Of a stretch of DNA of 64,000 nt, positions 58,003 through 64,000 are shown one piece after another. The notes under the pieces were generated by a model. It was given only the letters and a program-made list of their open reading frames with translations, ran no database searches and had not been told where the DNA came from. The position numbers and the translations under genes were made by a program. The DNA lies in the NCBI GenBank assembly GCA_022606425.2, contig JAHDVF020001024.1, forward strand, positions 620,001 to 684,000, read 5' to 3'. This DNA comes from Lepidostoma basale. Its lineage: Eukaryota > Arthropoda > Insecta > Trichoptera > Lepidostomatidae. Position 1 is the first letter of the stretch. Every line of letters starts with the position of its first letter.

Positions 58003-59553
58003 CTACTCATCAATTAATGTCGATTCATCAATTAATGTCGATTCAATCCATTGATGACCATCCCATTTGGGGTTAAGCAAGCCTGCAGGGCTTAAGAGTG
58101 TTTCATCATCGGTTGGCTGATCAAAATTGAGTAATACTCTCCCTTGACCACTCTCTTTGTTATAGGCCGTAACTCCACGGGTATCATTCACAGAAACCCA
58201 TTTCTTTTCGTTAGCATCAAAAATTGATACTTTGCTACTTTGCAGGCTACCTTTACGCGTGCTAGAGGGGCTACGAGGAGGAGCAGTATCGGTCATACAA
58301 TTATCGTTATAGCCAATCAGGCCTGCTTCATCACGAGGTAATGATACCGTTCGCGTTAATAGTCCTACATCATCATATTGATAGAATATATTTTTTTGCT
58401 CTATCATTGTGCCAGTACGACGCCATATTTTAATACTTTGATTAATCGGGGCTACCTCGTTACGACGACCATAACTGGCTGATGAACGGGAGGCATAGAA
58501 ATTGACAGTATTCAATTTATGACTACCGCCTGCATAAGTATACTGATTGTAGGCAGCAAAAGCCCCATTAATAGATTGACCGTAGTTTGATACGTTACCA
58601 AGCTGACCCGTAATATTGGGGGCACTATCAGACTGTGTGCCTGTGTTAAATGCTCTCGATAATCCCCCTTCGGCCCTAAAAAAGAGCCCTGCATAGCTAG
58701 GTGTTATATCTTCCCAATTAAATTTTGGCCATAGCTCTTTGGGGCTATGGCAGCTAGGATACTGCGTATAGATATAGCCCACAGGGATGGTGCTATTTTC
58801 TGCATTACTAGCAGGCATAATGCTGCTATTCAAAAAGCCATCATCACCTATAACGGGGACATCGCCAGGCTCGGTACCGACCGTTACATGGCCTAAAATT
58901 TTTTCGTCCCATCCCTCTTCTGGAGCCTCAGGATCACCCTCATCAGGTTCCCCAAGATCACCCTCATCAGGATTGGCTAACGCCGATAGGTTGCCATGCT
59001 GCTCAAGAGCACTCTGGGCATTAGCCAGCTGCTGCGTAAGCTGATCAATCGTAGCATTAAGATCGTTAATTTGCTCATCGTGTGCTATATCTGCCTTAGC
59101 ACTCTCATTTTTATTCGTTTTAATAATGGAGAGCAGCAGGTCATCACCCAGGATACGCTCTTCAATCTCTTGCTCAAGCCCCCCCATCGTATCGGCAACT
59201 AAGTCGCCAAAATAGGCACTTTGAATAAGATCGCCGTAAACATGGTAGTTGATATAGAGTTTAGCGTAATCTTTAGTAAAGATAACTCCTCTAAAGCACT
59301 CTTTATTGCTGTGGCTGGTGGCGATGCTATCCATCTGCTCAAGGCTGTAGTCGATACCATATTGAAGCATGCTGCCATCAGTATCACCTAGCATGCTATA
59401 AACTATTATATTCTTATAAAAAATATCGTGTCTAAGTGTTACTATCTCACCCATCTTAATATTACTTATCTCTTCAGCCATGATGTAGTGGCTACTCTCT
59501 TGGGCTGTTAAATCTACCCCTAATCGATCTTTATAGAATGGAATATCACTCAT
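58003..59553 (-). CDS. phage tail fibre with collar-like tip and Tfa-like tail
   Basis: About 516 residues from the ATG at 59553, which overlaps the hub stop (TAATG) and has a GGAGGAAG ribosome site. Residues 1-150 are the attachment domain, and 160-215 a helical and acidic linker (LTQQLANAQSALEQHGNLSA; DEGDLGEPDEGDPEAPEE). The tip at about 255-380 resembles tail-collar domains: PVGYIYTQYPSCHSPKELWP, then YAGLFFRAEGG, APNITG and SSASYGRRNEVAP. The last 120 residues (DTAPPRSPSSTRKG; WVSVNDTRGVTAYNKESGQG; LLNPKWDGHQWIES) resemble a tail-fibre assembly (Tfa) protein. An 18-bp unit is duplicated at the very end, giving ESTLID twice. Confidence 0.65.
   Translation of the reverse strand: MSDIPFYKDRLGVDLTAQESSHYIMAEEISNIKMGEIVTLRHDIFYKNIIVYSMLGDTDGSMLQYGIDYSLEQMDSIATSHSNKECFRGVIFTKDYAKLYINYHVYGDLIQSAYFGDLVADTMGGLEQEIEERILGDDLLLSIIKTNKNESAKADIAHDEQINDLNATIDQLTQQLANAQSALEQHGNLSALANPDEGDLGEPDEGDPEAPEEGWDEKILGHVTVGTEPGDVPVIGDDGFLNSSIMPASNAENSTIPVGYIYTQYPSCHSPKELWPKFNWEDITPSYAGLFFRAEGGLSRAFNTGTQSDSAPNITGQLGNVSNYGQSINGAFAAYNQYTYAGGSHKLNTVNFYASRSSASYGRRNEVAPINQSIKIWRRTGTMIEQKNIFYQYDDVGLLTRTVSLPRDEAGLIGYNDNCMTDTAPPRSPSSTRKGSLQSSKVSIFDANEKKWVSVNDTRGVTAYNKESGQGRVLLNFDQPTDDETLLSPAGLLNPKWDGHQWIESTLIDESTLIDE
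58006..58041 (-). repeat. 18-bp tandem duplication at the fibre gene end
   Basis: TCATCAATTAATGTCGAT occurs twice in a row on the plus strand, encoding the repeated ESTLID unit at the fibre C-terminus. Confidence 0.85.
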
Positions 59554-61943
59554 TAAACACTTCCTCCTGTTAAATCCATCTGTTTTTTCCAAACTTCAGG
59601 ACGGTCATCAAAAATGGCCGATCCATAGCATCTGCAGTCTCTACTCTCCTTGTTAACCATCTTAAGTCCTAAGCTCTGCTTTAAGGCTCCATTAAATTCA
59701 AGGCTTACCTCATCAATCATCGCCTCCGTATAGGGGTAGCCCCTTACACTCTCAATAGCCACACGGTCGTACAATGTTAAACTTATATCACGCCAAGGTT
59801 TAATAGTGGATTCGCCCTTTAATACACGGTAATAGGAGCTAATTGAATTAACCATCCATTGGGCAGCCTCTTGGCCCCCCGCACTAGGCAATTTAATACT
59901 TTCTAGTATCTCGCCATTAAGGGCGATATCCTCGCTATTTTTAACAATACGCCGTACTTTAGCATTTGATTCAACAATTTTTTGACCGAAAAAAGTTAGG
60001 CTAAATGTTTGATGGGCTAACAGATAATTCCATACCTTTATTTTTGCCCCCCGTGCACTCTCTTCAATAATAAATTCAAACTTACCTTTTTCATTGTAGT
60101 TACCGGCTTTAATCGCATTAATTTTTACCCGCCCATCAAGGTTAAAGCTGTATTCAAATGGTTCATTGTGGCCATTACGCTCAAGCAGACTATCTTTTGA
60201 TAAATCAGGGGGTAAATACTCTTTAGGCATGGGTGGAATGCTCACCTCTTCGGTCGTAAGCTCTCTATTTTGGGCAAGGGGTGATCCAACCGCACAGACG
60301 GTCACTACTTCATCTTCCGATCGGCTATCCTTAAAATTCCATAGCTTAAAGGTAATCGTATTATCATCTCTATCACGCTCATAGCTATACTCTAAAAGCT
60401 CATACTCAAAGCCATCATTGGTAATATCGATGCTCTTAATCCGGCTATATAGCTCATCGCCCAACTCTTCACGCTTAAAAAAAAGGGCTAGTGTTGGCTC
60501 GGTATAGGCACCAATAGGGCGATCGTAGGGTTTTAGATGCCACTCTTTTGGAAAACTATGATAGCCTAATCGTCCATTATGAGCACCCTCATCATCATTA
60601 ACAGACTCCTCATTGGTAAAGCCATAACTGTAGCTTTTAATAATTTCATCATCACCATCATAGGCATAGAGGCTATACTCAATCTCTAATGTGTTAGGAG
60701 CTGTTTTATAGGCCTGTGTTAAGCTACCAATAGCATTAGCCTTAAAAAGGCGTAGAGGATAGCGCATTGTATGAGTTAACTGACCAACCGACCAAACAAC
60801 CAGCCCACTATTATCGTAATTCATAAAACACATAGCCCCGCTCATGGCACAAAGCTCCGAGAGGGCCGACCCTACATTGCTATCTAAAGCATAATACTGC
60901 AACTTTAAATTTTTAAGATGATGATCAATAGCATTATCGTAAAACCCCATCATCCTGGCAACATCATTAAAGGCATCATAGGCCGTTGTATCATCATAGA
61001 TAATGCTACTAAGCTCATCTTTTTTTTGATGTCCTATCGCGCATAAAGCCTTAATCGTTACATCAGCACTCTCTTCGGTGCTCATAAAATCGGTGGCATA
61101 AAAGCTACCCATTTGATAGGTGGTTTGAGCTTGCTTTAAGGTTAAATCAATTTTAGCACTGCTGCGTAGGGCGTTAGCGTAGAGGCTATCTTTATTAGAA
61201 ATATCAAAATAACGCTTTATATTATATATTTTTAAGTTTAATGCTTTAATATAGGCACCACCAAAACCCAAAGGGTTATTGGCCGCAGGCTTTTCATCTA
61301 TTTTAAAACTGGCAATGTCAAATGGCTCAAGGCTAAGGCTTAAAGAGGGGGTAAAACTTAGTAGCCACAAGCGCTTAAGGCCAACCATCACCATGCTATT
61401 AAGACTAATAATTGAGACAAGATCATCAAAATCAACGGCGATATCGAGGTTAATCTCATGATTGTCTTCAATTACTTTTTGCCATAAAACCTTTCCATGC
61501 TTATTTTTAGCACTAAGAGTAAAAATAGTAGGATAACGCTCATGAGCAAAAGCTAACCTAATGCGCTCTAAACGCCTTGGGCTAAAGCGTAGTTCAATGC
61601 TATCGTCAATGCGGTGGTGCTGATTGGGCAGGCTACCAATATAGCCTACATGGTTATGGATAGGCTTCTGCCAAGGAATAAATTGATCAAGCCCCCCAAA
61701 CCTGTTACGGGTATGCTGGAAAATAGCTTGATTGATCTGGGCTGACTCAAATTGACGCTGGATAATAGCCTCATAGTTAGTAACAACAATTTGATCGCTG
61801 TTAGATCCATCAGCAGCAAAGGGTGCCTTAATAAAGAGGCTTTTGTCGTTAGCCAAGCTAAAAAACTCAATAGCAGCATGGGCTGTGAAGAGGCTATTAT
61901 TTTTTTGAGCCAATGCCTGTTGATGGCCGGTCGTAAGGCGCAT
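59553..61943 (-). CDS. phage tail-tip/hub protein
   Basis: About 796 residues from the ATG at 61943, which overlaps the stop of the upstream fibre-tip gene (TAATG). The N-terminal 250 residues are beta-rich (IELRFSPRRLERIRLAFAHE; FDDLVSIISLNSMVMVGLKR). The middle region (SNVGSALSELCAMSGAMCFM, then YDNSGLVVWSVG, about residue 375) resembles hub domains of tail baseplates. The C-terminus is beta-rich (ISLTLYDRVAIESVRG near 735). The size suits a tail-tip or receptor-binding hub. There is no obvious peptidase or lysozyme domain, and it is not helical enough to be a tape measure. Confidence 0.55.
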   Translation of the reverse strand: MRLTTGHQQALAQKNNSLFTAHAAIEFFSLANDKSLFIKAPFAADGSNSDQIVVTNYEAIIQRQFESAQINQAIFQHTRNRFGGLDQFIPWQKPIHNHVGYIGSLPNQHHRIDDSIELRFSPRRLERIRLAFAHERYPTIFTLSAKNKHGKVLWQKVIEDNHEINLDIAVDFDDLVSIISLNSMVMVGLKRLWLLSFTPSLSLSLEPFDIASFKIDEKPAANNPLGFGGAYIKALNLKIYNIKRYFDISNKDSLYANALRSSAKIDLTLKQAQTTYQMGSFYATDFMSTEESADVTIKALCAIGHQKKDELSSIIYDDTTAYDAFNDVARMMGFYDNAIDHHLKNLKLQYYALDSNVGSALSELCAMSGAMCFMNYDNSGLVVWSVGQLTHTMRYPLRLFKANAIGSLTQAYKTAPNTLEIEYSLYAYDGDDEIIKSYSYGFTNEESVNDDEGAHNGRLGYHSFPKEWHLKPYDRPIGAYTEPTLALFFKREELGDELYSRIKSIDITNDGFEYELLEYSYERDRDDNTITFKLWNFKDSRSEDEVVTVCAVGSPLAQNRELTTEEVSIPPMPKEYLPPDLSKDSLLERNGHNEPFEYSFNLDGRVKINAIKAGNYNEKGKFEFIIEESARGAKIKVWNYLLAHQTFSLTFFGQKIVESNAKVRRIVKNSEDIALNGEILESIKLPSAGGQEAAQWMVNSISSYYRVLKGESTIKPWRDISLTLYDRVAIESVRGYPYTEAMIDEVSLEFNGALKQSLGLKMVNKESRDCRCYGSAIFDDRPEVWKKQMDLTGGSV

Positions 61944-62518
61944 TAGGCAATACGCTCCCAAATTTTAATGCTAAAGTTAGCAGGGGCTACCTCGTTACGG
62001 CGGCCATAAACAGGGGACGATTTACTGGCATTAAAGTTTACCGAACCCCATCGTCTACCACGCCCATTCATGGCACCGTTACCATGAATTCCTTTCTCGA
62101 ATGCTCCCCAGTTTGACGAGTTTGGTCCAAAATCAACATCACTCATGCCACCCGTAATATTGGGGGCACTATCAGGCTGCAGTCCTTTATTAAAGGGATC
62201 GGCCAGGCCACCTTCGGCTCTAAAAAATGCCCCCTCATAGTCGGCCGTTATCTCTTTCCACTCGCACCCTGTCCAAAGCTCTGATGGCTCCTTCTTCTGG
62301 GGATACTGTGTATAGACAAAGCCAACAGGAGGTAAAAGACTGACACGATTAATATAGTCAAAGATGGACTTAATTTTAGTAAGACTTTGAATGTTACTAT
62401 CCCAGTGAGCTGTGGTAAAGGGATGATCCTTTTCGATGCTAGAGGGGGTGAGTTGCTCCAAGTCATCCAATAGTTGAAGAAACGGATCATCGCTACGATT
62501 TGCTACTCTTTTACGCAT
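61943..62518 (-). CDS. second fibre-tip protein, paralogous to the long fibre
   Basis: About 191 residues from the ATG at 62518 (MRKRVANRSDD), chosen for its AAGGGAGA ribosome site. Residues from about 80 to the end match the tip of the long fibre: VGFVYTQYPQKKEPSELWTG, YEGAFFRAEGGLADPFNKG, APNITGGM and SSPVYGRRNEVAPANFSIKI. It has its own short helical N-terminus and no Tfa-like tail. It may be a second tip, or an alternative receptor-binding unit. Confidence 0.6.
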   Translation of the reverse strand: MRKRVANRSDDPFLQLLDDLEQLTPSSIEKDHPFTTAHWDSNIQSLTKIKSIFDYINRVSLLPPVGFVYTQYPQKKEPSELWTGCEWKEITADYEGAFFRAEGGLADPFNKGLQPDSAPNITGGMSDVDFGPNSSNWGAFEKGIHGNGAMNGRGRRWGSVNFNASKSSPVYGRRNEVAPANFSIKIWERIA

Positions 62519-62534
62519 ATATTGTATCTCCCTT

Positions 62535-62906
62535 TTATTCAAAATTAACCGATATTTTTTCGTAAACATTAAATCCACGGCGTCTGCTTTGCCAACCAGG
62601 CACAATAGCACTCATCAGGTTCAAGGGGTAGATAATAGCCTCGCCACTTTCATCAAAGAGCACTAAATTAAAACGTTCAGCCTGAAGGGTTGCCTCTCTC
62701 ATAGCACATAGTTGCTTAAAGCTATCTTCTAGAAGGTTTTTATAATCTAGCTTAACCTTAAAGCCCTTTTTGTAGATGTCTTGTCTTATTTCACCTGTGC
62801 TAACGGTCATCTTATGACTCTTTTCGTTATCAGTCAAAGAGATAGTATAGCCACAGGGAAGATAGTGTGTTTGCTGATTAATTATTAAATATTCATTTTT
62901 CTGCAT
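62535..62906 (-). CDS. phage tail-associated protein
   Basis: About 123 residues from the ATG at 62906 (MQKNEYLIINQQTH); a longer start at 62927 is possible. The pattern ISLTDNEKSHKMTVSTGEIR, QDIYKKGFKVKLDYKNLLED and a final YEKISVNFE resembles small tail proteins such as DUF6711-type members. It is the first structural gene after the terminator-like palindrome at 62952-63013. Confidence 0.45.
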   Translation of the reverse strand: MQKNEYLIINQQTHYLPCGYTISLTDNEKSHKMTVSTGEIRQDIYKKGFKVKLDYKNLLEDSFKQLCAMREATLQAERFNLVLFDESGEAIIYPLNLMSAIVPGWQSRRRGFNVYEKISVNFE

Positions 62907-62951
62907 AGCATCAGTATATAGAAGCATGATTGATGCTGTTGGGGCTTTGTA

Positions 62952-63013
62952 CTTAAATCTCCCCTAAAAAAAAGAGCCGTTAAACAGCTCTCTTTTTTTA
63001 GGGGAGATTTAAG
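62952..63013. terminator. long palindrome with terminator between regulator and tail genes
   Basis: Arms of about 26 bp (62952-62977 and 62987-63013) are complementary except for one unpaired region, with a 9-nt loop. The inner part is GAGC/GCTC followed by a T-run on each side, so it can terminate in both directions. It includes the last codons and stop of the HTH gene. Confidence 0.75.
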
Positions 63014-63228
63014 TTGCTTACAGTATTGAGGTAGCCAAGCAAGTCTTGCCGGCTAACTTGTAGAACCTCTCCTTCAAGCTTAACAGAGGGTAGTAGGCCC
63101 AGTTTAATCGTCCTTGTGACCGTTTGGCGATGAACATTGAGAAGCTTTGCTACCTCCTCGACGCTCATCATGGTAGGCCATTTTTGCATTGCTTCGGCAA
63201 TTAAAGTTTCGGATAGGTCCCACTCCAT
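62998..63228 (-). CDS. small helix-turn-helix (excisionase/MerR-like) DNA-binding protein
   Basis: About 76 residues from the ATG at 63228, supported by AGGAAG nine bases upstream; an ATG at 63246 lacks a ribosome site. MMSVEEVAKLLNVHRQTVTR and TIKLGLLPSVKLEGEVLQVS (residues 20-60) are a winged helix-turn-helix of the excisionase/HTH_17 type. It probably regulates the tail operon or acts in excision; no integrase is seen. It overlaps the upstream small gene out of frame and ends in the palindrome. Confidence 0.65.
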   Translation of the reverse strand: MEWDLSETLIAEAMQKWPTMMSVEEVAKLLNVHRQTVTRTIKLGLLPSVKLEGEVLQVSRQDLLGYLNTVSNLNLP

Positions 63229-63388
63229 CAATTTGTTCTTCCTCATTAATTATTGTAAATATGCGCCAATCATGGCCTATTTTAAATGCCTCTAAATTCA
63301 TTAAGGCAATATCACTCTCTCTTATCTGCCTTCTTGTCTTTTTTCTACTCCAAGCCACAGCGGGAACGGTATAAAAGCCATAGCCCAT
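63104..63388 (-). CDS. small phage-element protein, overlapping the HTH gene
   Basis: A 94-residue frame starting MGYGFYTVPAVAWSRKKTRR. The first 52 residues look like a genuine protein (ESDIALMNLEAFKIGHDWRI). The last 40 overlap the HTH gene in another frame and are low in character (GVGPIRNFNCRSNAK onwards). It may be a short gene whose stop was lost, or part of a frameshifted fusion with the HTH gene. Function is unknown. Confidence 0.4.
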   Translation of the reverse strand: MGYGFYTVPAVAWSRKKTRRQIRESDIALMNLEAFKIGHDWRIFTIINEEEQIDGVGPIRNFNCRSNAKMAYHDERRGGSKASQCSSPNGHKDD

Positions 63389-63410
63389 TCTACTTGCCTC
63401 CTTTTAAATT

Positions 63411-63653
63411 TTACGCATCGACTACTTCATAACAATCGTCTATTTTATTATTTCTTACAATAACTGGTAGTTTTTTAGGCCACAATAACTTTTTTGCTAA
63501 CTGCTCACCCCTGCTACTTTCGATGTTAATAATGCTATAGCTGGTTGTAATATGATTAATAATATTCATTACTTGACTATTACTCTCTTTTTTTAGAGCT
63601 GATGATGTTAAGATAATGTAGTCATCATTAATGTTTTCCTTAGCCTTTTTCAT
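63411..63653 (-). CDS. first gene of the tail operon, small thioredoxin-fold-like protein
   Basis: An 80-residue protein (MKKAKENINDDYIILTSSAL) ending LPVIVRNNKIDDCYEVVDA, a pattern reminiscent of glutaredoxin ends (P-x-x-x-x-x-x-x-x-G/D). No CxxC is present, so redox activity is unlikely. It is the first frame after the operator-promoter region. Confidence 0.4.
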   Translation of the reverse strand: MKKAKENINDDYIILTSSALKKESNSQVMNIINHITTSYSIINIESSRGEQLAKKLLWPKKLPVIVRNNKIDDCYEVVDA

Positions 63654-63767
63654 CTTTTATTTAGCCGCTATCCTTTTATTTCTCTGGTTAATTAAACTCC
63701 TAGTATGGCTCTTTTAAAGAAAATAGTTGTATCTCTGTATATTAAATGCTAAGCTAAAACTAATTAT

Positions 63768-63793
63768 AACTATAATAGTTTACAACTATAGTT
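63768..63793. promoter_or_regulatory. paired palindromic operator candidates
   Basis: AACTATAATAGTT (63768-63780) and AACTATAGTT (63784-63793) are perfect palindromes 3 bp apart. They share the half-site AACTA. The second covers the -10 box, the first the predicted start site of the tail-operon promoter. Confidence 0.65.
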
Positions 63794-63813
63794 TAATTTA
63801 AAGTTTTTGTCAA
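63785..63813 (-). promoter_or_regulatory. promoter of the phage tail operon
   Basis: On the minus strand a perfect TTGACA (63808-63813), 17 bp, TATAGT (63785-63790). Initiation near 63778 would lie inside the first palindrome, so repressor binding would block it. Confidence 0.75.
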
Positions 63814-63973
63814 AAGTCTTTTCATTTTTTAGTCATAGCTTACAGGTGGCCTGCTTTTCTTTAAAAGATAGCATCATCAAAAAAAATCGTAGTACTCGGC
63901 CAGCATCATTATAGGGGTTAATATGGCTAAAAAATAGTTTACAAAGCACAAAATCTATGCTAAACTAATTGGT
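63814..63973. other. AT-rich region at the right edge of the tail element
   Basis: No gene or tRNA is visible. A weak plus-strand promoter (TTTACA 63938-63943, 17 bp, TAAACT 63961-63966) points to the frame at 63974. No attachment-site repeat is recognisable within the window. Confidence 0.4.
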
Positions 63974-64000
63974 ATGAAAAAACTAACTATTACATTACTA
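63974..64000 (+). CDS. start of a truncated gene, possible signal peptide
   Basis: The last 27 bases code MKKLTITLL in an open frame that runs off the window. The basic start and following hydrophobic residues suit a signal peptide. No clear ribosome site precedes it, so a false start is possible. Confidence 0.3.

Noticed and set aside
61943..62518. Fibre tip as a target of a diversity-generating retroelement
   Set aside because: No reverse transcriptase, template repeat or adenine-biased variable end is visible in the window.
1..64000. tRNA, rRNA and CRISPR arrays
   Set aside because: No cloverleaf with a GTTCRA-type T-loop, no rRNA-like stretch, and no regularly spaced short repeats were seen in the intergenic regions. 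A covariance search could still find a diverged RNA.
1..64000. Insertion sequences or transposases
   Set aside because: No transposase motif or terminal inverted repeat with target duplication was recognised; the lipoprotein duplication has no such ends.

Overview
This 64-kb, AT-rich window comes from a spirochaete. The evidence is a FlaB core flagellin, an FlaA filament-sheath protein, two motility-associated (Maf/DUF115) proteins, a PUR-domain protein like Borrelia BpuR, a Treponema-type hexokinase and a short alanyl-tRNA synthetase. I cannot name the genus from sequence alone. Promoters are sigma70-like with a 17-bp spacer. The window looks chromosomal, with one phage-derived element at its right end.

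Left part, 1-25.8 kb, is mostly housekeeping on the minus strand: trpS (partial), cca, an Omp85-like barrel protein, trhP, a Maf protein, a PpiD/SurA-like chaperone, hexokinase, sua5, a ZIP transporter and mltD. Then come an AcpS-like ORF and flaB on the plus strand, a gyrA-to-sppA operon, and flaA with a consensus promoter. rpmB ends this part. flaB and sppA share a bidirectional terminator.

Middle part, 25.8-43.1 kb, is accessory. It has three DNA-modification loci: a methyltransferase/Mrr-like nuclease/PKD-like fusion, an EcoRII-like nuclease with a C5-cytosine methyltransferase, and a T5orf172 (GIY-YIG-like)/EcoRI-type methyltransferase fusion. Two paralogous repeat lipoproteins lie in direct orientation about 6.5 kb apart, with identical promoters and 5' halves. 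They carry one and four copies of a 237-bp repeat and unrelated 3' ends, and they bracket pgi, a coiled-coil protein, a decayed gene and the EcoRII-like system. A pseudouridine synthase, a second Maf protein, a proline-rich TPR-like lipoprotein and the PUR protein complete this part.

The 43.3-53.1 kb part is again housekeeping: fabD-fabG-fabF-fabZ, alaS, ctpA-rsmE-wecG-like and an arginine/ornithine-type antiporter. The antiporter is preceded by a gene-free stretch with structured RNA candidates.

Right end, 53.5-63.8 kb: an Abi_2 (AbiD/AbiF-type) HEPN gene has its own strong promoter and a short, structured, terminator-ended RNA directly in front of it. It converges on a 9-kb minus-strand operon of phage tail and lysis genes. 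That operon starts at a promoter overlapped by two palindromes. It encodes small regulators, tail proteins, two related fibre tips, a tail-tip hub, a tail chaperone pair with a -1 frameshift site, holin-like proteins, an endolysin and overlapping spanins. No capsid, portal, terminase, integrase or tape-measure gene is visible. It could be a tailocin-like element, part of a split gene-transfer agent, or a prophage remnant. The Abi/RNA pair and the head-less tail operon are the most interesting parts of the window.
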